DNA of 64,000 nt from assembly GCF_003259195.1 (NCBI RefSeq), contig NZ_QJPK01000006.1, positions 1-64,000 of the forward strand, given 5' to 3'. The notes below the pieces were generated by a model. That model did no database searches. It was given only the letters and a program-made list of their open reading frames with translations, and was not told the origin of the DNA. Source of the DNA: Paracoccus sediminilitoris (GTDB lineage Bacteria; Pseudomonadota; Alphaproteobacteria; Rhodobacterales; Rhodobacteraceae). The position numbers were made by a program, and so were the translations under genes. The stretch's first letter is position 1. Every line of letters begins with the position of its first letter. This document shows positions 38,908 to 49,146 of this stretch, piece by piece.

Positions 38908-39930
38908 TTACCCATCCAGACGGCGGATCGCATAACCCTGATCCTGCAGAAGGTTCAGAACCCCCGCCTGCCCCGGCAGATGCAGCGCACCGAAGGCCGC
39001 AACGATCCCACGACCGTTCGCGCGGGCCTTTTCGGCGCCATCGATCAGCACCTTGATCCATTTTCGATTGCGATCATCCATCAGACGCTGCTGGGCCAGG
39101 GACATCTGCTCGTCGACCTCGGATTTCGGCAGGCCGGAATTGTCATAGGCGTCGAAGCGGCCGAATTCCCAGATCTGCCAGACATTCCCGCTGAAATAGG
39201 CATCCGTCAGCGTCACCGCGTAATCATCGGCATAGGCCGCCGATGGCAGCGCCGCGCGGATCATGTCCAGTTCCTGCGTAGGCGTCAGGTCGGCATAGAG
39301 ATTAAAGATCGTGTCCCAGGGCTCCAAGGCGCGGATGGGCGTTTCGGCCTTTTGAGCCTGATGGACCAGCAAGTGATCCAGACCGCCTGTCTTGCCGCCC
39401 GTGCTTTCCATCGCGTCCAGCATGCAGGGAGAGATCCCCAGCATCATCGAGACATACCACGGACGCAGCCGCGAGGTGATGACGGCGGGCGAACCGCGAT
39501 CGGCCATGGCGGTCGACAGTTTTTGCCATTCGTCGGGGGTAAGCCGTTCGGGCAGGGTCGGACCGTCGGGATCGACCATCAGGCTGGGATCGGATTTCAG
39601 CGCCTCGGTCAGGCGGCTCTCCTCGCGCGGGCCGGCCTCGACATAGAGGGCGGCCGCATCGGTGATGAAGGGCCGCAGCCGATCGACCATGGGCGCATGC
39701 CGCGCGTCGCCGAAATGATAGGTCCCGACCAGCGTGATGCGGTGGTCGCCCTTTTCGGCCTGAAACAGCAGGCCTTCACGGAAAGGCACGTTCCGCACGG
39801 CGTTTTCGATCCGGGCCTTGCGATCGGCGGGCATGGTGTCGAACAGGTTGCGCCCCTTGCAGGCATCGGCCAGCGCGGGGGCCGACAGGGACAAAAGCGC
39901 AAGCGCGGCGGCCTTCAAAACATGTCGCAT
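38908..39930 (-). CDS. TraB/GumN family exported protein
   Basis: A 340-residue protein with a signal peptide (MRHVLKAAALALLSLSAPALADA) and the TraB/GumN (PDDEXK-like/Tiki-like) domain. The two diagnostic motifs are present: ITLVGTYHFGD near the N-terminus (GxxH) and VAAFGALHLPG near the C-terminus. Tiki relatives are metalloproteases; bacterial TraB/GumN proteins remain mostly uncharacterised. Length is typical for the family. It converges on the gene at 35772 with 58 bp between. Confidence 0.88.
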   Translation of the reverse strand: MRHVLKAAALALLSLSAPALADACKGRNLFDTMPADRKARIENAVRNVPFREGLLFQAEKGDHRITLVGTYHFGDARHAPMVDRLRPFITDAAALYVEAGPREESRLTEALKSDPSLMVDPDGPTLPERLTPDEWQKLSTAMADRGSPAVITSRLRPWYVSMMLGISPCMLDAMESTGGKTGGLDHLLVHQAQKAETPIRALEPWDTIFNLYADLTPTQELDMIRAALPSAAYADDYAVTLTDAYFSGNVWQIWEFGRFDAYDNSGLPKSEVDEQMSLAQQRLMDDRNRKWIKVLIDGAEKARANGRGIVAAFGALHLPGQAGVLNLLQDQGYAIRRLDG

Positions 39931-40024
39931 CGCGTCTTTCCAACTGCGTGATCAATGCCGCGCAAGCTGTCACGAAACCGGCCCGTCTTCCACCCGAGGC
40001 AATCGAATTTCCGCGTCAAACCCG

Positions 40025-40053
40025 TTGACAGTGTCGTGTGTCGGCCCTAGATC
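40025..40053 (+). promoter_or_regulatory. Sigma-70 promoter of groESL
   Basis: A perfect -35 box TTGACA (40025-40030), a 17-nt spacer and a -10 box TAGATC (40048-40053). The predicted start of transcription near 40060 falls at the edge of the CIRCE operator. Confidence 0.82.
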
Positions 40054-40060
40054 AACGTCA

Positions 40061-40087
40061 TTGGCACTCGCACCCGGTGAGTGCCAA
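40061..40087 (+). promoter_or_regulatory. CIRCE operator for HrcA
   Basis: Inverted repeat TTGGCACTC (40061-40069), exactly 9 nt spacer, GAGTGCCAA (40079-40087). This is the CIRCE element bound by HrcA to repress groESL without heat stress; it differs from the consensus (TTAGCACTC) at one symmetric position. It sits just downstream of the promoter in the 5' leader. Confidence 0.93.
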
Positions 40088-40125
40088 CAACGCAACACTG
40101 CAACCTGAAACATCGGAGTGTTCAC

Positions 40126-40413
40126 ATGGCATTCAAACCGCTGCAAGACCGCGTTCTGGTCCGCCGCGTCCAGTCGGAAGAAAAGACCAAGGGCGGTCTG
40201 ATCATCCCCGACAACGCCAAGGAAAAGCCCGCCGAAGGCGAAGTCGTCTCGGTCGGTGATGGCGCACGCAAGGACTCGGGCGAACTGATCGCACCCTCGG
40301 TCAAGGCAGGCGACCGCGTGCTGTTCGGCAAATGGTCCGGTACCGAAGTCACGGTCGACGGCGAAGAGCTGTTGATCATGAAAGAAGGCGACATCCTGGG
40401 CGTGATCAGCTGA
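40126..40413 (+). CDS. groES: Co-chaperonin GroES
   Basis: A 95-residue heptameric lid of the GroEL chamber. Canonical start [14 protein letters not shown], mobile loop [18 protein letters not shown] and the ending [10 protein letters not shown]. The ATG at 40126 has a CGGAG ribosome site; an upstream frame through the CIRCE site is not used. Expression is presumably heat-induced through the CIRCE/HrcA site. The groEL gene follows after 44 nt in the same operon. Confidence 0.98.
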   Translation: MAFKPLQDRVLVRRVQSEEKTKGGLIIPDNAKEKPAEGEVVSVGDGARKDSGELIAPSVKAGDRVLFGKWSGTEVTVDGEELLIMKEGDILGVIS

Positions 40414-40424
40414 TCCCCGGATAG

Positions 40425-42104
<1,680 letters not shown>

Positions 42105-42132
42105 TCATCCCCCTGCCCCTTGGCAGAAACGG

Positions 42133-42161
42133 AAAAGGGCACCCTTGGGGTGCCCTTTTTT
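42133..42161 (+). terminator. Rho-independent terminator of groESL
   Basis: A perfect 12-bp stem (AAAAGGGCACCC at 42133-42144 with GGGTGCCCTTTT at 42148-42159) with a TTG loop and a T-tract to 42161. Confidence 0.94.
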
Positions 42162-42228
42162 ATTATTATTTCAACGTATTTAAATATGGTGTTTCACCTC
42201 CTGATCACACATTTTTGGGTGTCGCGAT

Positions 42229-42783
42229 ATGGAAGGTGAACTGGGACGATATCCCAAGGCCGCGGCGCTAAGCGTTTTCTTCGCCTTGGCGATATTCGTG
42301 CTGGCGGTGCTGATCCTGATCATCGTCATGGGTATGCTGCAATCCAGCCCGATGAATACGGATTTCGTCCAGTCCCTGATCGCAAGCTGCAGCAAAAACG
42401 TGAATCATTGCAATGTCGCGATGGAATTGATCATTCAGGTAACGCGCGGATCCCGCGCTGGATTGGTGCTGTATTATCGTTTTACGATCTCCGCCACGGC
42501 CATCATCGTTGCGCTGTCCATGGTGGCGCTGGGCAGCGTGCTGATTTTCCACCGCATCACATCCGCCAGGCATCCCATGCCCGCCGAACCAGGCGACCGC
42601 ACGCGGGATGACAACTGGTTCGCGGGATCGCTGAAAGGCACATTCTCGGCGGGATCACCGTTTCCGGGCCTGTTGATAATGGCCATGGGTTCGTTCTGCA
42701 TGATGGCGACGCTGTGGCTGGCCGGGCAAAAGGCGCCGCAGATCTATGTGCCGGGCAATGCGCAGATCCCCCAAGGTGCCTAG
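42229..42783 (+). CDS. Hypothetical membrane protein, three predicted helices
   Basis: A 184-residue protein with three hydrophobic segments: AALSVFFALAIFVLAVLILIIVMG (about 12-36), a helix around residues 84-104 (ISATAIIVALSMVALGSVLI) and one near 145-165 (GLLIMAMGSFCMMATLWLA). Two Cys in the first loop (CSKNVNHC) could form a disulfide. No family recognised. Base and codon use are more A/T-rich than the neighbours, and the ribosome site is weak, in line with a recently acquired or fast-evolving orphan. Confidence 0.6.
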   Translation: MEGELGRYPKAAALSVFFALAIFVLAVLILIIVMGMLQSSPMNTDFVQSLIASCSKNVNHCNVAMELIIQVTRGSRAGLVLYYRFTISATAIIVALSMVALGSVLIFHRITSARHPMPAEPGDRTRDDNWFAGSLKGTFSAGSPFPGLLIMAMGSFCMMATLWLAGQKAPQIYVPGNAQIPQGA

Positions 42784-42854
42784 ATCTCCCTTGGCAGATC
42801 GTCGCTTGCGGCGTCCGACAATCCGCAATAAGGGCAAGATCAGAGCATTGGACC

Positions 42855-43097
42855 ATGCAGCCGAACAGCCATCGTCCAATTTTGCCGATCCTGTTTTTGA
42901 TCATGTCAGCGAATATGCTTCAGGCGCAGTCTTCCATTGAAACCTATGAGCGCCGCGTATCCGGATGCATGGATAATCCACCATCTCCGCAATATTCGTC
43001 CGGTATCTTCGTAGCATTCAGGGATGGCATCATTTACGCGCGCGATTCGCTGAAAGGTTGCGGTCCGGTCAATATCGCGCGGTATGATCCATATTAA
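42855..43097 (+). CDS. Small secreted hypothetical protein, possibly truncated
   Basis: An 80-residue frame with a signal peptide (MQPNSHRPILPILFLIMSANMLQAQ) and a short mature part with two Cys (SGCMDN, KGCGPV). Same A/T-richer composition as the preceding membrane-protein gene, 71 nt upstream. The frame continues without a stop for another 51 codons after the TAA at 43095-43097, so it could be the front part of a longer protein cut by a nonsense change. Function unknown. Confidence 0.5.
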   Translation: MQPNSHRPILPILFLIMSANMLQAQSSIETYERRVSGCMDNPPSPQYSSGIFVAFRDGIIYARDSLKGCGPVNIARYDPY

Positions 43098-43253
43098 CGA
43101 CGGACTTATTCCCCCGTGCCGCAAGTTTTTGAACTGCTGGACCAGCAAACCCTGATTGAAGACATGCCGCATCAGTACCGGCCGACCAGCACCGCTCTGT
43201 CGGCCGATCCGCAATCAGTGCCAGCAGGCAACCACTCACAGCGCCCCCCTTAG
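43098..43253 (+). pseudogene. Possible in-frame remainder of the secreted protein after a stop codon
   Basis: Starting right after the TAA at 43095-43097, the same frame stays open for 51 sense codons to a TAG at 43251-43253 and reads like ordinary protein (for example VFELLDQQTLIEDMPHQYRP). A GTG at 43117 could start it separately but lacks a clear ribosome site. Either a nonsense-disrupted gene or coincidence. The 34 bp that follow up to ppx hold nothing that I can support. Confidence 0.3.
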
Positions 43254-43287
43254 CCTGCGGTTCTCTCTGCAGCAGGAGCGCTGACGG

Positions 43288-44811
43288 CTATTCGATGCGT
43301 CCTTCGACCTTCATTGACTTGCACAGCGACTGGAAACGCGACCTTGCCACCTCGCCCATCAGGGCGCGACCTGTCTTGGTCAGGTTCAGCGTCACGCTTT
43401 CCCCCGGCACATGCACCAGCGATGCCGCATTGGCCAAATCGTCGATGGCGAACATCGCGCCGAAACGCATCGCCTTGCCCAGAATTTCGGCCGCCAGGAT
43501 ATCCTCCTCGGACAGCAGTGCAAACAGCGGGGCAAGCTGCGATTGTGCGCGGTTGTTCTTGTATCGGTGCAACAGCGCCAGCCCCAGATAGATCCGTTCC
43601 AGATGACTGAGCGCGGCCATGTTGGCGCGCGTTACATTGTCGAAACAGGCCTCGGCGCGGTAATCGGGATGCGCGCGCCAAGCCGTGTCATGTAGCAGGC
43701 ATGCCGCCTGCATCAGGCGGTCGCGTTCAGGCGGCAGGTCGGGAAACAGCGGCAGCAGGAACTGGTACAGTTTCTTGCCAAAGCCCGGCAAACGGGCCAT
43801 CTGCTTTTCGGTAAAGCGTGCGGCCTCTATCAGCGGGTCGCGGCGGCGCAGCGTTTCGGACATATGCTCGTAAAGCAGCCCTTCGCGGATGCCAAAACTG
43901 GAAACAGCCAGCTCGCTCGGCGCGAAGACCCCGATCAGCTGCGACAGGACCTGCCCTGCCAACGGCACCAACTCGATCCGCGAGGATGAGATGCCGACCT
44001 TGCTGCGCAGCGTGTTCAGGTCGTGCTGGCCCATCCAGTCGATGGTCTGGGCGACGGCCTCGGGGGTCATCCGGTATTCGTGCAGCACCGTCATGGGATA
44101 ATCGCTGCGTTCCATATCCAGCCGCGCGATGGCCCGCCATGACCCGCCGACCAGATAGATACGTTCGTGATCAGTCCCGACCTCTACGGCCAGTTTGGTC
44201 AGGATGGCGGTGATATGGGCCTGCAGCTTTTCGGGTGGCACCTGCTGCAGACGGAACGGGCCCAACTGCGACGTCACACGCTTGCCGACCTTGCCGTTTT
44301 CGACCACCGCCAGCTCCAAAGAGTTGCCGCCGATATCGCAGACCAGGCCCTTGGCGTCGGGCCATCCCAACAGCACGCCCTGTGCTGAGAGCCGTGCCTC
44401 TTCCTGGCCGTCGATGACCCACAGCTTCAGGCCGGTTTGCTTTTCGACGCGCGCCTGGAAGGCGGGACCGTCCTCTGCCTCGCGCACGGCGGCGGTGGCC
44501 ACGCAGGTCAGCGGTTCGATATCCATGCTTTTTGCCAAGGCCGCGAAACGGGCCAGCGCCGAAAAGCCCCGCTCGACGCCTGCGGGGTTCAGGCGACCGG
44601 TCGTGGCCATGTCCTGGCCCAACCCGGCCATGACCTTTTCGTTGTAGAAATAGGCCGGCGACCGCGCCGCGCCGTCAAACACCACAAGGCGGATCGAGTT
44701 CGACCCGACATCGACGATGCCCACGCGTTTCAGGGCCCGCTTGGGCAGCTTGCCGAATTTGCGACCGAATGGCTCGATCTTCTGTCCGCTGGTGGTTCGC
44801 ACCCCGTTCAT
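43288..44811 (-). CDS. ppx: Exopolyphosphatase / Ppx-GppA family phosphatase
   Basis: A 507-residue enzyme with the actin-like Ppx/GppA fold: phosphate loop 1 VDVGSNSIRLVVFD, the ATAAVREAEDG segment and phosphate loop 2 CDIGGNSLELAVVE; a C-terminal HD-like helical domain follows from about residue 340 (CLLHDTAWRAHPDYRAE). It releases phosphate from polyphosphate chains or converts pppGpp to ppGpp; sequence alone does not separate these, but the adjacent ppk favours polyphosphate. Last gene of the leftward perM-hdaA-ppk-ppx group. Confidence 0.93.
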   Translation of the reverse strand: MNGVRTTSGQKIEPFGRKFGKLPKRALKRVGIVDVGSNSIRLVVFDGAARSPAYFYNEKVMAGLGQDMATTGRLNPAGVERGFSALARFAALAKSMDIEPLTCVATAAVREAEDGPAFQARVEKQTGLKLWVIDGQEEARLSAQGVLLGWPDAKGLVCDIGGNSLELAVVENGKVGKRVTSQLGPFRLQQVPPEKLQAHITAILTKLAVEVGTDHERIYLVGGSWRAIARLDMERSDYPMTVLHEYRMTPEAVAQTIDWMGQHDLNTLRSKVGISSSRIELVPLAGQVLSQLIGVFAPSELAVSSFGIREGLLYEHMSETLRRRDPLIEAARFTEKQMARLPGFGKKLYQFLLPLFPDLPPERDRLMQAACLLHDTAWRAHPDYRAEACFDNVTRANMAALSHLERIYLGLALLHRYKNNRAQSQLAPLFALLSEEDILAAEILGKAMRFGAMFAIDDLANAASLVHVPGESVTLNLTKTGRALMGEVARSRFQSLCKSMKVEGRIE

Positions 44812-44865
44812 GTTTCAAGCCTTTCGCAATGCCTTCATGTTCCTTGGCCCGACAACGCCCAAGCG

Positions 44866-47031
44866 TCAATCGGAAGAATGCGTCAGCGCCGGAACATCCC
44901 GAGCCCCGGCCGTGCCCCGCCCGGAAAGCGAGGGGTTCTCCATGAAGAACCGGTGGCAGTTGAACAGATCGTCGCGGCCCTGTGGGAGGTAACGCAGGAA
45001 ACGGCCATCTGGCTGCAACAGCCAGCTTTGCGCCTCGTCGGCCATATTGGCGGCCATGACCTGGTTCACGATCTGCGCCTTGACCGTGTCGTTGCGGCAT
45101 TCGACCAGCGTCTCGACCCGGCGGTTCAGGTTGCGGTCCATCCAGTCGGCCGAACTGATGAAGACCCGCGCCTTGATCGAGGGCAAGCCGTAGCCATTGC
45201 CGAAACAGACGATGCGCGAATGTTCCAGATAGCGGCCGACGATAGACTTGACGCGAATATTTTCCGACAAGCCCTTGATGCCAGGGCGAATTCCGCAAAT
45301 TCCCCGGACAACGAGGCTGATCTTGACCCCGGCTTCGCTGGCGGCGTAAAGCGCCTCGATCACGTCCGTCTCGGTCAGGGAATTGACCTTGACCCAGATG
45401 GACGCGGGGCGCCCCTGACGGGCGAATTCGGCCTCGGCGGCGATCAGGGCGATCAGATGCGCCTTCAGTTCGATGGGCGAGATCGACAGGTTCTCCAGCC
45501 CGGCAGGCTGCACATAGCCCGACAGATAGTTGAAAACCTTGGTGGCATCGCGCCCGAGTTCCGCATCGCAGGTGAACAGCGACAGGTCGGTATAGATCCG
45601 CGCCGTGATCGGATGATAGTTGCCCGTCCCGTAATGGGTATAGGTGACCAGCGCGTCGCCTTCACGGCGGACGATGGTGCTGATCTTGGCATGCGTCTTG
45701 TAATTCACGAAACCATAAACGACATGCGCCCCCGCCCGCTCCAGGCGGCGCGACTGTCGGATATTGGCCGCTTCGTCAAACCGCGCCTTCAGTTCGACCA
45801 GCGCGGTGACGGATTTTCCGGCCTCGGCGGCCTCGCAAAGCGCGTCCACGATCGGGCTGTCGCGGCTGGTGCGGTAGAGCGTCTGCTTGATCGCCAGCAC
45901 GTCGGGATCGCGCGCTGCCTGCGCCAGAAAGCGCACCACCATGTCGAAGGTCTCATAGGGGTGATGCAGCAACATGTCTTTTTGCCGAATGGCCGCGAAC
46001 ATGTCGCCGTCATGGTCCTGCACCCGTTCGGGCACGCGGGGTGTGAAGGCGGGCCACAGCAAATCACGGCGGCTGTCCAGCACCAGCTCGGACAGGTCGG
46101 CCATGCCCAACAGGCCCTCGACCTCGATCACCTCGTCGGCGGTCACCTCCAGCTCGTCCATGATCAGGCGGCGCAGGCGATCCGGCGCGCCCGATGTGAT
46201 CTTCAGGCGGATGACGCTGCCGCGACGGCGACGCTTCAGCGCGGTCTCGAATTCACGGACCAGGTCCTCGGCCTCTTCCTCAACCTCCAGATCGCTGTCG
46301 CGCAGCACGCGGAAACTGCAGTGACCGACGTCGCGATAGCCCGGGAACAGGCTGGACAGATGCATCAGCAGCAGGTCTTCCAGTCGCAGGAAACGCTCGC
46401 CCCCCGGCAGGGACACGAAACGCGGCAACTGCGCCGGGATCGGCAGCAGAGCCTGCATCTTGCGGTCATCGGTTTCACGCGCCAGCTGCAGCGCCAGCGA
46501 AAAGCCCGTGTTGGGGATGAAGGGAAACGGGTGCGCAGGATCGATGGCCAGGGGCGACAGGACCGGGAAGACCCGGTTCTGGAAATAATGGTGCAGGAAT
46601 TCTTCCTCGGCGCGGGTCAGGCGCTGGCGGGACAGGATGACCAGACCCGCCTGTTCCATTTCCCGGCGCAGCCCGTTCCAGACGCCCTGCTGGGCGGCCA
46701 TCAGCCGCCGCGCATCGGCGTTGATCAGGGCCAGTTGTTCTGCAGGCAGCAGCCCGTCATCCGAAGGCGTCGTGCTGCCTTCGCGGACCAGTTCGCGCAG
46801 GCCCGCGACGCGGGTGGTATAGAACTCGTCCAGGTTCGTGGCGCTGATCGACACGAAGCGCAGGCGCTCCAGCAAAGGGACGCGCGGATTGCGCGCCTCG
46901 TCCAGGACCCGCCAGTTGAAGGACAGCCAGCTGAGTTCGCGGTTGAAAAAACGGTTTACGCCCTGCGGAACACCGCCCGGCAGGTCCTTGGGTTGCGGAA
47001 AGGGAGAGCGGAGAAAATCGGCTTGGGTCAT
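44866..47031 (-). CDS. ppk1: Polyphosphate kinase 1
   Basis: A 721-residue kinase that builds polyphosphate from ATP. Start of the N-terminal domain RFFNRELSWLSFNWRVLDEA, ATP-binding region, DVLAIKQTLYRTSRDSPIV, the phosphorylated His in NYKTHAKISTIVRREG, YTHYGTGNYHP, a second conserved His region in the C2 domain (FGNGYGLPSIKARVFISSADWMDRNLNRRVE). The start at 47031 matches the usual N-terminus; the open frame beyond it is antisense to hdaA. It is 54 nt upstream of ppx. Confidence 0.96.
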   Translation of the reverse strand: MTQADFLRSPFPQPKDLPGGVPQGVNRFFNRELSWLSFNWRVLDEARNPRVPLLERLRFVSISATNLDEFYTTRVAGLRELVREGSTTPSDDGLLPAEQLALINADARRLMAAQQGVWNGLRREMEQAGLVILSRQRLTRAEEEFLHHYFQNRVFPVLSPLAIDPAHPFPFIPNTGFSLALQLARETDDRKMQALLPIPAQLPRFVSLPGGERFLRLEDLLLMHLSSLFPGYRDVGHCSFRVLRDSDLEVEEEAEDLVREFETALKRRRRGSVIRLKITSGAPDRLRRLIMDELEVTADEVIEVEGLLGMADLSELVLDSRRDLLWPAFTPRVPERVQDHDGDMFAAIRQKDMLLHHPYETFDMVVRFLAQAARDPDVLAIKQTLYRTSRDSPIVDALCEAAEAGKSVTALVELKARFDEAANIRQSRRLERAGAHVVYGFVNYKTHAKISTIVRREGDALVTYTHYGTGNYHPITARIYTDLSLFTCDAELGRDATKVFNYLSGYVQPAGLENLSISPIELKAHLIALIAAEAEFARQGRPASIWVKVNSLTETDVIEALYAASEAGVKISLVVRGICGIRPGIKGLSENIRVKSIVGRYLEHSRIVCFGNGYGLPSIKARVFISSADWMDRNLNRRVETLVECRNDTVKAQIVNQVMAANMADEAQSWLLQPDGRFLRYLPQGRDDLFNCHRFFMENPSLSGRGTAGARDVPALTHSSD

Positions 47032-47059
47032 GGTGTTCCAGCGGCGGAGGTTGACGCGA

Positions 47060-47761
47060 TCATGCGTCAGCCTCGGACAGCTTGTCCAGCAGCTCGGCGG
47101 CGATGCGGCGGGTGACGGGGCCTTTCTGTGCCATCGCGGCGTGATCCATCGCGGCGACCAGACGGCGGGCCAACCCCAGGTCGCGATCCATGTGCAACAC
47201 CAGCCAGTCAATCAACCCGGCGGGCACGGCCAATTGACGGTCCGCGAACAGCTTGACCAGCACGGCGGCCAGCAAAGCCTCGTCCGGTGGGCCAAGATGA
47301 ACCTGCGGCATCGCGTCCATCCGCGACCGCAGATCGGGCAAAACCAGCTCCCAATCGCGCGGCGGCCTGCGGGCGGTCATCATCAGCAGGCAGTCGCGAG
47401 GCCCGCAAAGGTTCCACAGGTGGAACAGCGCCTGTTCGACCCCGGCGCCAAAGCCCGAACAGTCCGCATCCTCGACGACGACCGCACCGCCTTCGGCAGC
47501 CAGCATGTCGGGGGCGTCGGGACGCAGGGCACCGGCTGCGATCCGGCGCGCGCCGTTTTCCGCCGCCCAGAATGCCGCCAGATGGGTCTTGCCCGCCCCT
47601 TCCGGCCCGATCAGCAGCATCCGCCCGTTGGGCCAGAACATCGGCGCATCCAAAGCCGCCAGTGCCGCGCGGTTGGCCGGGGCCGGCAGGAAATCGGCCC
47701 GCGCATGGGCCGGAGGCGTGGTCAGGTCCAATGTCAGTTGGCGGGACAAGGCTTGGGTCAC
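47060..47761 (-). CDS. hdaA: DnaA-related regulator HdaA (RIDA)
   Basis: A 233-residue AAA+ protein related to DnaA domain III but without the DNA-binding helix-turn-helix. Sequence features: a clamp-binding-like QLTLDL near the N-terminus, Walker A GPEGAGKTHL, Walker B-type VVVEDADC and the sensor region with HMDRDLGLARRLVAAMD. In Caulobacter, HdaA with the beta clamp stimulates DnaA-ATP hydrolysis and limits replication starts. GTG start at 47761, 12 nt after perM and 28 nt before ppk. Confidence 0.88.
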   Translation of the reverse strand: MTQALSRQLTLDLTTPPAHARADFLPAPANRAALAALDAPMFWPNGRMLLIGPEGAGKTHLAAFWAAENGARRIAAGALRPDAPDMLAAEGGAVVVEDADCSGFGAGVEQALFHLWNLCGPRDCLLMMTARRPPRDWELVLPDLRSRMDAMPQVHLGPPDEALLAAVLVKLFADRQLAVPAGLIDWLVLHMDRDLGLARRLVAAMDHAAMAQKGPVTRRIAAELLDKLSEADA

Positions 47762-47773
47762 GCGGCCTCCGGT

Positions 47774-48982
47774 TCAGTCGGTCGTGCGGCGCAGCAGGTC
47801 TTCCTGCATCTGCTCGATCTCCTGCTGCCCGCGGGCATGATCGGCGGCGATCCGGGCCTGTCGCATGCTGTCGCGAACGGTGCCCGTCGGCACGATTTCC
47901 ACCAGGATCGGCATGGCGGGATCGGATGGCGACGACTGCCCGGTATAGAGGGAACTATCGCGATAGCGTGCGATCAGGAAACGCGCCAAGACCCCAAGCG
48001 CCGCCGCCATCGGCACGGCCATAACCAGGCCCACGAACCCGAACAGCGCGCCGAAGACAGACAGGGCCAGCAGCAGCCAGACCGGGTGCAGACCGACATG
48101 GCCGCCGACGATCTTGGGTTGCAGGTAATTGCCCTCGACCACCTGACCGATCCCGAAGATGGCGACGACCGCGCCGATCCAGACCGGTTCACCCCAAAAG
48201 CTGAACAGCGCGACGCCGATGGCCGTCGCCCCGCCGATCAGCACGCCGACATAGGGGATGAAGGACAGGCAGGCGGCCATGATCCCGATGAAGAAACCGA
48301 AGGGCAGCCCCACGAACATCAGCGCCAAGGCGTACCAGATGCCCAGGATCAGGATGACGAGCGACTGCCCGCGCAGAAAGCCCGACAGCGCGTCGTCGAT
48401 CTCGGATGCCAGCTGACGGACGGTGCCTGCATGTTCGCGCGGCAGATGGCGGTCCACGGCTTCGACCATGTTGTCCCAGTCCAGCAGCAGATAGAACGCC
48501 ACGACCGGCACGATGACCAGAAGCGCGATGGTCCCGATGACGCCGCGCACCGATCCCAGGATGGTCGAGGCAAAGCTGCCTGCGCGTTCGCCGATGGCGG
48601 TCTGCAGGTCGGCCAGCGTCTTTTCCAGCCCCGCCCCCTGCGGGATGGTGCCGGGGAAGCGGTTGTCGACAAAGGCGCGGGCCTGGTCCAGCATTTCCGG
48701 CGCGGTCTCGATCAGGGCGCTGGCCTGGCGCAGCAGCACCGGCACGATCAGCAGGACGACCGCCACGAAGACCAAGACGACGACGAAAGTGATGACCACG
48801 ACGGACATGGTCCGCGACAGGCCCATCCGCTCCAGCCGGTCCGCGACCGGGTCCAGCAGATAGGCGACCCCGGCCCCCAAGATGAAGGGCAGAACGGCCT
48901 GGCCCAGCAGCCACAGCGTCAGCAGCAGGGCAACCGCCGCCACTCCCCACCACATGATCTGCTTGCGAACGGGGATGCGCAT
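47774..48982 (-). CDS. AI-2E/PerM family transporter
   Basis: A 402-residue integral membrane protein of the AI-2 exporter (PerM/YdiK) family. About eight hydrophobic helices, including VVAVALLL at 15-30, [24 protein letters not shown] around 70-93, and the conserved [27 protein letters not shown] region, followed by [25 protein letters not shown]. Some relatives export autoinducer-2 or act as Na+(Li+)/H+ antiporters; the substrate here is unknown. The start at 48982 ([12 protein letters not shown]) gives a typical N-terminus. Divergent from proS. Confidence 0.9.
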   Translation of the reverse strand: MRIPVRKQIMWWGVAAVALLLTLWLLGQAVLPFILGAGVAYLLDPVADRLERMGLSRTMSVVVITFVVVLVFVAVVLLIVPVLLRQASALIETAPEMLDQARAFVDNRFPGTIPQGAGLEKTLADLQTAIGERAGSFASTILGSVRGVIGTIALLVIVPVVAFYLLLDWDNMVEAVDRHLPREHAGTVRQLASEIDDALSGFLRGQSLVILILGIWYALALMFVGLPFGFFIGIMAACLSFIPYVGVLIGGATAIGVALFSFWGEPVWIGAVVAIFGIGQVVEGNYLQPKIVGGHVGLHPVWLLLALSVFGALFGFVGLVMAVPMAAALGVLARFLIARYRDSSLYTGQSSPSDPAMPILVEIVPTGTVRDSMRQARIAADHARGQQEIEQMQEDLLRRTTD

Positions 48983-49146
48983 GTATCTGCCCTTGTGATT
49001 TGATCGTCGCTGCGAATGTGACGCCGCGCGCAGTCGGTTGCAAGCGCGATGCGGTGCCTTCGCATCCCGGCGGCCCCCGCAGGTTCTTGGCAAGTGGCCC
49101 CCGATCCGGTAACCCTGCGCCAAACCGCTTTGAAGGACCGTTTCCC

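Noticed and set aside
44437..49003. Two very long plus-strand frames (892 and 721 codons) opposite ppx-ppk-hdaA-perM
   Set aside because: Both are antisense to genes with intact catalytic motifs; translations are His/Gln/Asp-rich shadow sequence.
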